The notes beneath the pieces were generated by a model. It made no database searches. It was not told the origin of the DNA and was given only the letters and a program-made list of their open reading frames with translations. The position numbers and the translations under genes were made by a program. Shown here piece by piece: positions 19,313-31,700 of a stretch of DNA of 64,000 bases (within the stretch, counting starts at the first letter, position 1; each line of letters starts with the position of its first letter). Origin of the DNA: Pseudomonadota bacterium (GTDB lineage Bacteria > Myxococcota_A > Polyangia > GCA-2747355); assembly GCA_016702545.1 (NCBI GenBank), contig JADJDT010000043.1, forward strand, positions 1 to 64,000. Direction: 5' to 3'.

Positions 19313-21391
19313 ATGGCAACCGAACTTCCCCTGACCTTCGAGATCGAGCGGCCTGGTGCGGCGACACGCGAGGAGCGCCTGCTGGTCAGCGTGCCCGGAG
19401 CCGTGAAGATCGGCACGCTCGAGTCGTCACAGCTCCGGCTGGACGATGACCAGGTCTCCCGCATGCATGCGGTGATCGAGGTCAATGGCCCGCGCGACCT
19501 GCAGCTGATGGATCTCGGTAGTGGCAGCGGGACGCTGTTGCGCGGCGTGCGGGTGACCAAGGTCAAGCTAGAGGACGGGTTCGAGTTCACGCTCGGTAGC
19601 ACCAGGATCAGGCTGCGGATCGGCGCGCCGCAGCCGATGGCGAGCACCTCGCCCGCGACGACGCCTGCGCCGCTGACGCTGCAGCCGTTGAGCCCCGGGT
19701 TGCAGCTGCCGCAGGGCTATGCCGCCGCGGCCGCGCCAGCGGTGGGCGCACCGGCGAGCGGCGAGGCGGGGGCCTGGGCCGCAGGGGGAGGACGGTCGGA
19801 GCAGCCCGACGGCGCACGGGCCGTGGAGGTCACGACGATGTTCGAGGAGACCGTCCTCGGCGTGCGTCACCTCGACAACCCGGCCGGTGGGCGTCCGACG
19901 ACCGCGACGCAGGCCGTGATCGCGGTCGGAGCGCTGCTGGCGCTGGCTGCGATCGCGGTGGCGGCGGCGGGGCAGGGAGGCTTGGGGGCGCTGCTGCTGC
20001 CGCTCGGGGTGGCCGTGGGCCTCTATGGGCTGATCCGCCTCGAGGACGATCGTCGCTCGCCCGATTTCACGCTGGGCTCGGTGGCGGGCGCGGACGTCAA
20101 CCTCGTCGATGCGGCGGTGCCCGCCGAGCGGTTCCCGCTGGTGCGGTCGGACGGCCGCGACTACGCGCTGCTCTTCACCGCGCAAATGGGCGGTGACGTG
20201 ACGATTGGCAGTCAACGCTTCGAGCTCAGCCGCCTGGCGGGCAGCGCTCAGGTGCGGCCCGCGCCCGAGTATGGGGCCAGCTTTGCGTACCCCATCCCGT
20301 CGGAGGCGCGGATCAAGATCGATATCGGTGCGACCACGTTCTTGATCAACTCCGTCGCGCCCGCGCGACGGTTGGCGAGCCCCTTTGGCCAGCAGCTCGA
20401 CTGGCTGCCGACCTTCGGGGTCTCGGCGGCGGCTCACTTGCTGCTGCTCTTCCTCGTCTTTGCCGTGCCGCCCGACGCCAAGGCGCTGTCGCTCGACCTC
20501 TTCGACGCCGACAACGAGTTGGTCAAGTACCTGATCAAGGGTGCCGACCGTAAGGACGAGGAGGTGCCGGAGTGGCTCAAGGCCAAGAAGGGCCCTCAGG
20601 ACGCCGGCGGCAAGGGCCAGCGCCACAAGGGTGACGAAGGCAAGATGGGCAGCAAGACCTCGAAGAACCGGCAGGGTCTCTACGGCCTCAAGGGTCCCAA
20701 GGACAATCCGGACCCGCACCTGGCGCGCGAGTTGGCGGAGCGCCAGGCGCAGACGGCTGGCGTGCTCGGGCTGCTCGGCTCGCCCTCAGGCAGCCACCTG
20801 GCCTCGATCTTCGGCCGCGACACCGCGCTCGGTACCGACGCCGAGGACGTGATGGGCGGCCTGATCGGTGACCAACTGGGGGAGGCCTACGGGGCGGGCG
20901 GACTGGGTCTCGTGGGCTCGGGCCGCGGCGGCGGTGGGACCGGCGAGGGAACGATCGGGCTCGGTTCGCTGGGGACGATCGGCAAGGGCGGTGGGGGCGG
21001 CGAGGGTGCCGGTTATGGTACGGGCGCCGCGCGACTCGCGGGTCGCACGGCCTCGGTGCCCGTCGTCCAGGCGGGGCAGGCCGAGGTCCGCGGAGCGCTC
21101 GACAAGGAGATCATCCGCCGCGTCATTCGCCGGCACATCAACGAGGTCAAGTTCTGCTACAGCCAGGCGCTGCAAACGAACGAGGAGCTCGGCGGACGCG
21201 TCGTCATCGAGTTCACGATCGCGGCCAATGGCATGGTCGTGGCGTCGAAGGTGCAGGCGTCGACCGTCGGCAACGCCCGCGTCGATCAGTGCATCGCCGA
21301 CGCGGTGCGGCGCTGGGCCTTCCCCAAGCCCAAGGGCGGCGGCATCGTGATCGTCTCGTATCCCTTCGTGCTGCAGGTGGCGGGTGGTTGA
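19313..21391 (+). CDS. gltG: FHA and TonB-like inner-membrane protein, GltG/PglI/NfsG-like
   Basis: The 692-residue protein starts at ATG 19313, with GGAG 7 bases upstream; GTG 19307 is less likely. Residues 32-100 are a forkhead-associated domain that would bind phosphothreonine (VSRMHAVIE at 48-56). Membrane segments lie near 200-218 and 226-242, and again near 367-386 (FGVSAAAHLLLLFLVFAV). A Gly/Lys-rich linker (420-590) leads to a TonB-like domain (594-692) with IRRVIRRHINEVKFCY and VDQCIADAVRRWAFP. This two-cysteine pattern is the AgmX/PglI C-terminal signature of myxobacteria. In gliding bacteria such proteins pass force from the inner membrane across the periplasm. The next frame opens before its stop. 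Confidence 0.78.
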   Translation: MATELPLTFEIERPGAATREERLLVSVPGAVKIGTLESSQLRLDDDQVSRMHAVIEVNGPRDLQLMDLGSGSGTLLRGVRVTKVKLEDGFEFTLGSTRIRLRIGAPQPMASTSPATTPAPLTLQPLSPGLQLPQGYAAAAAPAVGAPASGEAGAWAAGGGRSEQPDGARAVEVTTMFEETVLGVRHLDNPAGGRPTTATQAVIAVGALLALAAIAVAAAGQGGLGALLLPLGVAVGLYGLIRLEDDRRSPDFTLGSVAGADVNLVDAAVPAERFPLVRSDGRDYALLFTAQMGGDVTIGSQRFELSRLAGSAQVRPAPEYGASFAYPIPSEARIKIDIGATTFLINSVAPARRLASPFGQQLDWLPTFGVSAAAHLLLLFLVFAVPPDAKALSLDLFDADNELVKYLIKGADRKDEEVPEWLKAKKGPQDAGGKGQRHKGDEGKMGSKTSKNRQGLYGLKGPKDNPDPHLARELAERQAQTAGVLGLLGSPSGSHLASIFGRDTALGTDAEDVMGGLIGDQLGEAYGAGGLGLVGSGRGGGGTGEGTIGLGSLGTIGKGGGGGEGAGYGTGAARLAGRTASVPVVQAGQAEVRGALDKEIIRRVIRRHINEVKFCYSQALQTNEELGGRVVIEFTIAANGMVVASKVQASTVGNARVDQCIADAVRRWAFPKPKGGGIVIVSYPFVLQVAGG

Positions 21392-21479
21392 ACGGTCGCC
21401 CGCGGCCCCGCGCATGTCGCGCGTCGTAACCGCCAACATCGAGTCCGGTGGCCGTGTCGTGGCCCGGCGGAGGCCTCTC

Positions 21480-22412
21480 GTGAGCACTGAATGTGAAGGA
21501 TGGAGAACGAGGAGCTGGGCGGCTCCGCTGGCGCTGCTGGGCTTGGTGCTCGCGACCTCCTGCGGGCGGCTGAGCTGCAGTCCGCAGCGGCACCGGGCGA
21601 TAGCGCAGGTAAACGCGGGCGTGCGGGCCTTTGCCGACGGACAGCTCAGTGCGGCCCAGCGCGAGCTGGAGCAGGCCGTTGAACAGGATCCCACGCTGGC
21701 GATCGCCCTGGCTAATCTGGCCAAGGTCTACCAGCAGCTCGGTCGCTGGGAGCTGGCGCAGGCGCGGCTGACTCAGCTGGTGGCGCTCGAGCCCGGCAAT
21801 GCGCGCGCCTTCTACGAGCTGGGCAAGTCGCTGCAGAAGCTCGAGCGCTATGAAGAAGCGCAGGCGGCGTACACGCGCGCCCTGCACCTCAGCCCGAATC
21901 TCTATGTGGCGCACTACGAGCTCGGCACGCTGCTCGAGGTGCTGGGGCAGCCCAAGGCCGCGGACGCGGCCTACCGCCGCGCGATTCAGATCAACCCGCG
22001 CTTCGAGAAGCCCTTCGTCAAGCTCGGGCGGCTGTACCTCAAGGAGGACTACGCCGAGCTGGCGATGCAGGTGCTGCAGGCGGGCGCGGCGGTCAACGAC
22101 GCCAGCGCCGAGATCTACGACTTCCTCGGCCTGGCCTACCAGCAGCTCAAGCACCACGACCGCGCGATCGAGAGCTTCCGGAAGGCGCTCGAGCTCGAGC
22201 CCGACCGGCACGTCGCGCTCTTCAACCTCGGCATGGCCTACGCGGACGCCGACCGCCGCGCGCTGGCCGAGCAGACGCTGACGCGCTTCACCGAGCTGGC
22301 CGCGAGCAGTCGCGCGATCACCCCCGAGTACCGCAAGGCGGCGAGTGAGAAGATCGCAGAGCTCCACGAGGCGCAGCAGGGGGCACCCCAGCCGCCCGCC
22401 AAGTTGCAGTAA
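21480..22412 (+). CDS. TPR lipoprotein of the Glt/Nfs-like operon
   Basis: The start is GTG 21480, with GGAGG 6 bases upstream, giving 310 residues; the frame is open back to 21384 but without a ribosome site. The N-terminus MSTECEGWRTRSWAAPLALL leads to LVLATSC, a lipobox, so the protein is probably an outer-membrane lipoprotein. The mature part is six or seven canonical TPRs, such as ANLAKVYQQLGRWELAQARL and YDFLGLAYQQLKHHDRAIES, and little else. A gltH-like barrel would be expected near here in M. xanthus, but this is not a barrel. No specific Glt name is given. Confidence 0.7.
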   Translation: MSTECEGWRTRSWAAPLALLGLVLATSCGRLSCSPQRHRAIAQVNAGVRAFADGQLSAAQRELEQAVEQDPTLAIALANLAKVYQQLGRWELAQARLTQLVALEPGNARAFYELGKSLQKLERYEEAQAAYTRALHLSPNLYVAHYELGTLLEVLGQPKAADAAYRRAIQINPRFEKPFVKLGRLYLKEDYAELAMQVLQAGAAVNDASAEIYDFLGLAYQQLKHHDRAIESFRKALELEPDRHVALFNLGMAYADADRRALAEQTLTRFTELAASSRAITPEYRKAASEKIAELHEAQQGAPQPPAKLQ

Positions 22413-22523
22413 AACTGTAAGGGCTGACGCAGAGCTTCCGGCCGCCATGCGGTGGGCCTTCCCGCCCCCGGGGTGATCGCTGCGGGCGGCGGGTGCGAGC
22501 GCGGCAGGCGAGCGTGAGCCATT

Positions 22524-22553
22524 TTGCCCGGCGGCACCCGACCATGATATAAA
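22524..22553 (+). promoter_or_regulatory. Candidate internal promoter for the giant TPR gene
   Basis: TTGCCC (22524-22529) is followed after 18 bp by TATAAA (22548-22553), preceded by TGA as a partial extended -10. It lies in the 338-bp gap 22413-22750, the largest gap in the operon, leaving a leader of about 190 bases. Nothing else was recognised in the gap apart from GGGAGAG just before the next ATG. Confidence 0.45.
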
Positions 22554-22750
22554 GGCTGCCGATTCTGGGGCTGTTTCGCTGCGTTACGCGGGGGAAAGGC
22601 ACCGAGCGGAGGATCCCTGCCGGGCAGGCGGCGGCGAGCGCGTTGGCTCGCGTCCGTCCGATTCGTCAGGGAGCGATCCGCATCCGCCGTCCACCTGCCC
22701 AGTCGCGCAGTGGGAGATGAATCGCCAAGCGGGATACGAACGGGAGAGCC

Positions 22751-25700
22751 ATGAACGACATCAAGCGGCGCCTGCAGCGGTCGATGGATTGGTCCAGCCT
22801 GATCGACGAGCTCGAGGCGGAGGTGGAGCGAATCGAGGATCGCGAGGAGAAGTCGCGGCAGCTCTACGCGCTGGGGCAGGCCTGTGAGGACCGCTTTCTG
22901 CGCAAGGACAAGGCGATGGTCGCCTACCAGAAGGCGTTCAAGCTCCAGCCGCAGGACGTGCGTCCCTTGGCGCGTGCGCGCCAGATCTACCACGAGATGG
23001 GCAACCTGCGGATGGTCGCCAAGCTCTTCGAGTTCGAGCTCAAGGCCACCAGCGAGCCGCGCGAGCGCGCCCGCCGCCTGACCGACCTCGCGCTGGTCGA
23101 GATCGACCTCGGCCAGGCCGATGCGGCGCGCGTGCGCCTGGCGGAGGCGCAGGCGCTCGACCCGCAGACGGCGGGCCTGGACGAGGCGCTGCAGACGCTG
23201 GCGTTCGACGAGCAGACCTGGCAGCGCGAGGCCGATCGGCTGATCGACCACGCCGATGAGGCGACCGATCCGCGCCAGGCGGCGGGCTTCCTCGTCCGCG
23301 CGGCGCGAGTCTACGCGCTGCAGTCCCCTGGGGACTACATGACCGAGCGGTTGCTGCAGAGGGCGATCGAACGCCACGGCGGTGATCCCACCGCCAACGA
23401 GTTGCTCGAGCTGCTGTGGCAGCAGCAGGGGCGGCTGGAGGAGATCGCTGGGTTGCATGAGGCGCGGTTGGCGCAGACGACGGGCAGTGCACGTGAGCGC
23501 CTGTGTCGGCACCTCGCTTCGCTGTGGGCCATTCGCTACGGTGACCTGCCCATGGCAGCCTCGTTCTACGAGCGGGCGCTGCAGAGCTACTACGGCGGCG
23601 ACGGCGAGCCCTTCCCCGGCCACCTCGCGGCCTTTGCCGTGCTGCGGCAGGTGAAGGGGGCCGCCGGCCAGTGGTTCGAGCTGCTCGAGCTGGCGGACGC
23701 CGGCATGAGCGCACCGCTGCTGGAAGAGGATCAGGTCGGTCTGGCTGCGGTGGCCGGTGAGATCGCGTGGAAGGAGCTCGGTGATGTCACGCGGGCCACA
23801 CCGTACTTCGAGTGGTTGGCTCGACTCGATGGTGAGCATCCCAGCCTGCTGGCCTTCGAGGCCGCGCTGGGCAAGCGCCTGACCGTCGAGGATGACGTTG
23901 CAGCGCCGGCACCCGAGCCCGTCGCCGAGCCCCTCGCCGCGCCGGTGCGCGCCGAGGCAGTGCGTGCAGAGCTGCAGCTGGCCGAGCCGGAGCCGGCCGA
24001 GCTGGAGCTGGCCGAGGCAGTGCGTGCCGAGCCGGTGCGTGCCGAGCCGGTGCTGGCCGAGCCGGTGCGTGCCGAGCCGGAGCTGGTCGAGCCGGTGCGT
24101 GCCGAGCCGGAGCTGGCGGAGGCGGGGCCGGACGAGCCGGTGGCCGAACGCGCCGGCGCTCCGACGGCGATCGCCGCTGCTGGTCCCAGCGACGCGCCGA
24201 CCCCGCCGCAGGGTGCTCAGGTCCCTGTGGGCGCTCAGGTCCCTGTGGGCGGTGTCACGCCCGCTGCTGCGAGCACGCCCGAAGCCTCGCTGGCATTGGC
24301 GCCGACCCCCGCCGCCGCGCCCGCGCCCACGCCTGCGACCAGCGACGCGCTGCTGGCCGAGGAGTCGGTCGACGACGCCACCGCGCGGCTCTTCGCCGAC
24401 GCCCAGGCCGCCGAGCGCGATTCCGTCGAGCGCGGCATTGGCGCTTGGCGCAAGGCGGCCATGCAGGCCCGCAGCGCGCGAACGCCACGCCGCGCCTTGG
24501 CGCGGCTCTACCGGCAGGCCGAGCGTTGGAATCAGTTGGTCGAGGTGCTCAAGGAAGAGACCGAGCTCGTCGCCGATCCCGCGCAGAAACGGGCGCTGCT
24601 GCTGCAGGCCGCCGAGGTCTACCGCGATCGGCTCAAGCTCGACGCGATGGTGGTCAACGTCCTGGCCCAAGCGCTCAGCACCTACGACCTGGGTGCGGGG
24701 GCGGCCGACCCGAGTGGACAGCTCCAGCTGCTGCAGCTCCTGGTCGAGCAGTACGAGCGGACGAAGCGCTGGAGCGACCTTATCGGCGCGCTGCGGCGGC
24801 AGGCCGAGCTGGTGGCCAGCGTCGGCGAGAAGGTCGCGATCTGGACGCAGATCGCGCTGCTCTTCTTCGAGCGCTTCTCCAACCAGGCCGAGGCGATCAA
24901 GGCCTACGAGCAGGTGCTGGAGCTCGACCCGACCCACAAGCAGGCGCTGACCGAGCTCAAGCTGATGTACGAGCGCCGTCGCGACTGGGACAAGCTGATC
25001 ACCGTCTGGCAGCGCGAGATCGATCTGCTCGGCAGCGACGCTGAACGCGCGGCCGGCTATCTCGAGCTGGCGCGCCTGGCGGCGACGAAGCTCAAGCGAC
25101 CGCAGATTTCGAGCGAGCTCTGGGGCCGAGTGCTGGACTTCGCCCCGGCCAATCTCGAGGCGCTGGAGCAGCTGGAGGCGCTGCACGAGCGCGCCAAGGA
25201 GTGGGAGCCCCTGGCGGCGATCTGCCGCCGCCAGGTCGAGCACGCGGCCGATCCCGCGCGCAAGAGCCAGTTGCTACAGAAGCTGGCGGTGCTCTACAGC
25301 GAGAAGCTCGCCAACGACGCCGCGGCGATCGAGGCCTGGCGCGAGTTGCTGGCGCTCGAGCCCGAGAACCGCCGCGGCCAGGATGCGCTGAAGAAGCTCT
25401 ACCTCGCGGCCAAGGACTACGACAGCCTCGAGCAGTTCTACGCCGCTCAGAACAAGTGGGAGGAGTTCATCCGCGTGCTCGAGCGGCAGGTCGAGAGCGA
25501 GGGTGCGGTTGCCGAGCGCCTCGACCTGCACTTCAAGATCGCCGATCTCTGGCAGCGGCGGCTCGACAAGCCAGAACGGGCGATGCGCGCGTTCGAGAAG
25601 GTGCTGGTCCTCGACGAGAACAACCTGCGCGCTGCCGAAGCGTTGATTCCGCTCTACCAGGGCGGACAGGACCTGGCGCGCTACGCGCGCGCGCTGGAAA

Positions 25701-28700
25701 TCCAGCTCTCGCACACGCCGCGCGGGGAGTCGCGTCTGCAGCAGCTCCGGGTGTTGGCCGAGCTGTACGAGGATCAGCTGCGCGACCCACGCAGTGCGTT
25801 CCGCTGGAGCCTGGAGGCCCTCGACCTCGACCCACGCGCGATGTGGGCGCGGGAGCGTTGCGAGCGTCTGGCAGCGCCGATCGGCGCCTGGTCCGAGCTG
25901 GTCGGCGCCTACGAGGCGGCGATCGAGCAGCTCGTCGACCCCGTCGACCAGCTGCCGCTGCTCCTGCCGGTGGCGCGCATCTACGAGGTGGAGCTCGCCG
26001 ATGTGTCGCAGGCGCTGCGCGCCAACCAGCGGTTGCTGGCGATCGACGCGCAGCAGCCGCAGGCGCTGGAGGCGCTCGAGCGGCTCTATGGGCGGACGGG
26101 CCAGTGGCAGGAGCTGCTCGCCGTGCTGGCCCGCAAGATCGATCTGGCGCTCGGGGACGAGCAGCGGCGCGAGGTGTTCTTCCGCACCGCGCAGATCTAC
26201 GAGCGCGAGCTCGAGGACCTACCGCGCGCCGTTTCGGCCTATCAGACGATCCTCGCGGTGGGTGGGGACGATCTGCGCGCCCTGCGGGCCCTGGCGACGA
26301 TTCACGAACGGCAGGAGCGCTGGTCGGAGCTGGCGGACACGCTGTTGCGGATGCTGCCGCTGCTCGAGGCGAGCGAGGGCGATCAGACCGTCGAGCTCAG
26401 GTACCGGTTGGGCCAGCTCTACGACGCGCGCCTCGACGACCCCGAGCGGGCGATCGAGGCCTATCGCGACGTGCTGACCCTGCGCCGCGAGCACGCGGGC
26501 GCGCGGGCGGCGCTGGAGCGCCACCTGGAGCGGCCCGCCGATCAGCTCGACGTCGCGGCGGTGCTCGAGCCGATCTACGCCGAGCTCGAGGAGTGGCATC
26601 GTTTGGCGGACCTGCTGGAGATCCGCCTGACCCACCAGGCGGATCCGGCCGCCAAGGTCGAGCTGCTGCTGCGCATCGGCGCCCTGCTGGTCGAACGGAT
26701 CGGCGACGGCGACCGTGCCTTCGAGGCCTTCAGCCGCTGCTTCCGCGTCGACTCGGCCAACGCCACGGCGCGCGCCGAGCTGGAGCGCCTGGCGGAGATT
26801 CAGGACCGCCTCGACGACCTGGCGCGGCTCTACGAGCAAGCGACGAGCGAGACGCTCGACACACGGCTGCAGCACGAGCTGCTGCTGCGCCTGGCGACGA
26901 TCATGGAGGACCGCCTCGAGCAGCCGGCGCGGGCCATCGAGTTCTATCGCCAAGCGCAGGAACTCGAGCCCGACAACGTCGGCACGCTCGACGCGCTGGA
27001 GCGGCTGCTGAGCCGCGCGGAGCGCTGGGACGAGCTTCCGGGGGTCTTCCGGCGCAAGGTCGATCTGCTGGCGGACGCCGGTGAGCGGCAGCAGCTGCTG
27101 GCGCGGATGGCTTACATCTGGGAAGAGATGCTCGGCAATCTGCCCGAGGCGATCGGCTGCTACGACGAGATCCTGACGCTCGACGAGAGCAACCTGCAGG
27201 CCCTCAAGGCGCTCGAGCGCCTGCACCAGATCAAGCAGGCCTGGCCCGAGCTGGGCGACAACCTGCAGCGTCAGCTGCGCTTGCTCGGCGACGAGCCCGA
27301 GGCGACCGAGCTGCTGCTGCGCCTGGCGAGCCTGCGGGAAACGGAGCTAGGTGAGGTCGCCAGCGCCGTCGAGACCTACAGCGAGGTGCTGCAGCGCGAC
27401 GGACGGGAGCCGACCGCGGTGGCCGCGCTGGAGCGGTTGATAGCCGACCCACGGCACGAGCTGCCGGTCGCGCAGATTCTCGAGCCCTACTACAAGTCGG
27501 TCGGCGACTGGCGCAAGCTCGCCGGTGTTTACGAGATCATGGTCAAGCATGCTCAGGAGCCGGTCCGTCGGCTGGAGCTGCTGCACCAGATCGCCGAGTT
27601 GTACGAGGTGGCGGGTGAGGACCAGGCGGGGGCGTTCGCCGTCTTCGGGCGCGCCCTGCGCGAGCTGCCCAGCGATGAGCTGACGCAGCAGCGGCTGGAG
27701 CGCCTGGCGCGGCAGCTCGGTGCTTGGCAGGCACTGGTCGAGCTCTACGCCAGCGTGGTGGACGGGCTGCACGACGAGCCGCTGGTGATCGTGCTGGAGC
27801 TGAAGGCGGCCGCAGTCTACGAGCGCCAGCTCAACAATCTGGAGCAGGCGGCGGCAGCCTATCGACGCGTGCTCGCCGTCAATCCGGAGCAGCTCGACGC
27901 GATCGACGCGCTCGAGCAGATCTACCGCCGCACCGAGGCTCACGAGCAGCTCGTGGCCGTGCTGCTGCAGAAGGCCGAGGTCGTGCTGGACGGCGCGGAG
28001 CGCAAGCGCTTGCTCTATCGCGCGGCCCAGATCGAGGAGGAGGTGCTCGAGCGGCCCGAGCAGGCGGTGCAGGTCTATCGCTCGGTGCTCGAGATCGACG
28101 CCGCCGAGTCGGTGGCGATCGATGCGCTCGAGCGGCTCTACACCGGCCTGGGGCGCTGGCAAGAGCTGCGCGACAACTACCAGCGCCAGCTGGAGCTGGC
28201 CGAGGACGTCGCCGACAAGAAGCTCGTGTTGCACCGGCTGGGGGCGCTCTACGAGCAGCGCCTGAGCGACGCTGACAGCGCGATCGAGACACTGCAGGCG
28301 GTGCTCGACCTCGATGCCGAGGACGCCGCGGCCTTGGGGGCGCTCGATCGGCTCTTCGGGCAGGGTGAGCGCTGGCAGGACCTGCTCCAGGTGCTCGAGC
28401 GCCAGGTCGAGCTGGCGGCAAGCTCGGCCGTCGCGGTCGAGCTGCGTCATCGCATCGCCCGGCTGTGGGAGCGCGAGCTCAGCGACGTGCCGCGCGCGAT
28501 CGAGACCCACCGCGAGGTGCTGGCGATCGACCCGCAGCACGAGCCCACGCTGGCCGCGCTCGAGGCGCTGCTCCGTGGTGGCCAGGAGCCGATCCTGGCG
28601 GCGCAGGTGCTGGAGCCGGTCTACGAGGCTGCGCTCGAGTGGTCGAAGCTGGTCGAGGTCTATGAGGTGGTGGTGCGCCACAGCGACGACGCGCTGCGCC

Positions 28701-31700
28701 GCCAGGAGCTGCTGCACAAGATCGCTCGCCATCGTGAGCACAAGCTCGACGATGCACGGGGTGCCTTCAACGCGGTGGGCCGCGCGTTCCAGCAGGACAA
28801 CAGCGATGAGCGCGCGTTGGCCGAGCTCGAGCGTCTGGCGGCCGAGGTCGGCGCCTGGCGCGAGGTGGCGGCACTCTACGAGGGCGAGCTGACGCGTCTG
28901 GCCGACCCGACCCGTCAGGCCGAGCTGGGCCTGCGCGTCGCTCGGGTCTTCGAGGAGGAGCTGAACGAGAGCGAGCCCGCGATCGCGCACTTCGCCGAGG
29001 TGCTGCGCGTCGACGCGGAGAACCGCCCGGCGGTGCACGCGCTGGATCGGCTCTACCTGGCGAGCCAACAGTACCGGCCGCTGGTGGCCGTGCTGCGCCG
29101 CGAAATCCAGCTGGCCGAGAGCGACCCGCAGGCCGAGGCGCTGCACTTCCGCCTGGGGCAGCTCTACCAGCTCAACCTCGACGAGGTGGCCAGCGCGATC
29201 GAGTGCTACCGCGAGATCCTCACCGCCAATCCCGCCCACCGCGAGAGCCTGCAGGCGCTCGAGCTGCTGCTCGAGGACGGTCAGGCGCGGCTCGAGATCG
29301 CCGAGATCCTCGAGCCGCTCTACCGGCTGAGCGAGCAGTGGACCAAGCACGTGCGGATCATGGAGGTGCAGCTCGAGCACGCCAGCGACTCGAGCGAGAA
29401 GGTGCAGATCGTCCAGCGCATCGCCGAGACCTACGAGCAGCGCATCGGCGACGCCGAGCAGTCGCTGCGTTGGTGGGGCTTCGCGCTGCAATGCGATCCG
29501 AGCGCGGAGCTGGTCAACGACGAGCTGGCACGGCTCGCGCGCAGCCTGGACAGCTGGGCGGCGGTGGCGGGCTACTACCGCGATGTGCTGCCGCGTCTGC
29601 AGGGCGACGAGCGCCAGCAAGCGCTCAAGGTGGTGGCGAAGATCTACGACGAGCAGCTCAACGACGCCGCCGCAGCGGAGCAGGCGCATCTGGAGGTGCT
29701 GACCCTCGACGCCGACGACGGCGAGGCGTTGGCGGCGCTCGACCGGATCTACGAGCAAGCGGGCGCGTGGGCCGATCTGGCCAGCATCCTGCGGCGCCGT
29801 TCGGCCTTGACCGATTCGAGCGAGGCCCAGGTGCAGCTCCAGCTGCGTCTGGCCGAGACCTGCGTCAGCAGGCTGCTCGACGATGACGCGGCGGTGGCGG
29901 TCTACCGGCAGGTGCTGGACAACGACTCGCGCAACGCCCGGGCGCTGGAGGCGCTCGAGCGGATCTACTTCCGGCGCGAGCAGTGGCGTGAGCTCTACGA
30001 GACCTACGAGAAGCTGATCGACATCGCGCCCGGCGACGCGGGACTGGCCGAGGGCTACGCCCACATGGCCAAGCTCGCGAGCGACGCGCTGGGCGACCCC
30101 GCGCAGGCCAAGGAGCTGTGGAATCGTGTGCTCGACCTGCGCGGCGAGGACCCGCTGGCGCTGGAGGCACTGGCCGCGCTCTACGAGCGCGCCGAGGAGT
30201 GGCGCGAGCTGGTCGAGGTGCTGCAGCGCCAGGTGGCGGTGGCTCAGGGCGCCGAGCACGAGATCGGGCTCCAGCAGCGTTTGGGACGCATTTGGGGCGA
30301 GCGGCTGGGGCGTGAGCGCAACGCGCTCGAGTCGTGGCAGCGCGTGCTCGCGCTGGCCCCGGACAACGCGCCTGCACTCTACGCGATCGCCGCGATTCAT
30401 CGCGAAGGCCAAGCGTGGGAGGAGCTGGTCCCGACGCTGCACCGCCTAATCGACGTCGGCACCGCGCAGGGCATGCCCGACGCCGAGCTGCGGGCGCTCT
30501 ATGCGCAGCTGGGCGAGCTGCAAGGGGAGCAGCTGCTGCGTCCCGAGCCCGCGATCGAGGCCTGGCGCCAGGTGCTGCGGCTGGCGCCCTATGATCCCGC
30601 GGCGCTGTCCGCGCTCGAGCAGTTGCTGACGCAGGAGGCGCGCTGGGAGGAGTGCATCGAGGTGCTCGAGCGGCGCGTCGAAGCGCTCGACTCGGCGCCC
30701 GAAAAGGTGGAGGTGCTGCTGCAGAGCGCGAACCTGTGGCAGGACAAGCTGGGCAATACGGAGGCAGGCGCACGGGTCTACGAGCGCGTGCTGCAGCTCG
30801 TGCCCGGGCACGACACGGCGTTTGCCGCGCTCGAGCAGATTTACCGCGACGGCGAGCAATGGGAGCCGCTGGTCGAGCTGTTGCTCGGTCGGGTCGAGCA
30901 CGTGACCGAGGCGGGCGAAGGCGTCGAGCTGCTGCACCGCGTGGCGCGCCTCTACGAGCGCAAGCTGCACCAGAACGACGCGGCCTTCATGGTGCTGCAG
31001 GCGGCCTTCAAGCGCGACTACAGCAACGATCTGACCGTCAAGGAGCTCGAGCGGCTGGCCTCGCTGACCAACCGCTGGAACGAGCTGTTGACCGAGTGCA
31101 ACGCGATCGTGCAGACCGTGCGCGACCCCAAGACCAAGGCCGACCTGCTGGTCAACATGGGCGTCTGGTACGGCGAGCTGGGCCACTTGCAGTACGCGAT
31201 CCCCGCGGTCCAGCAGGCGCTGCAGATCGACCCGGACAGCCGGCGCGCGCTCGATGCGCTTGCGACCTTCCATCGCAAGGCCGGCCGCTGGCCCGAGCTG
31301 GTCGAGGTGCTGACGCGCAGCCAGGAGCTGACCGAGGAGCCGCGGCAGCGGGCCGTGCTGCTGGCGGCGATCGGCGAGACCTTCGAGTACCAGATCAACG
31401 ATCCGCGCCAGGCGATCCAGGCGTTCCGCAAGGCGCTCAAGATCGACGACAGCAACGGCGAGGTGCTCGCCGCCCTGGATCGCCTCTACCGTGCCACCGA
31501 GCAGTGGGAGGGGTTGATCGACGTGTTCGGGCGCCAGGCCGAGCTGGCCGACGACGCCGAGCGCGTGATCGAGCTCAAGTCGAAGATCGGCGCGCTCTAC
31601 GACGGGCCGGTCAACGACCCGGCGCGCGCGATCGAGAGCTACAAAGACATCCTCGGCATGGAGCCGCACAACGCCGGCGCCCTCAAGGCGCTCGAGCGGC

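Noticed and set aside
21480..22412. GltH outer-membrane barrel
   Set aside because: The protein is made of TPR helices behind a lipobox and shows no beta-barrel pattern.
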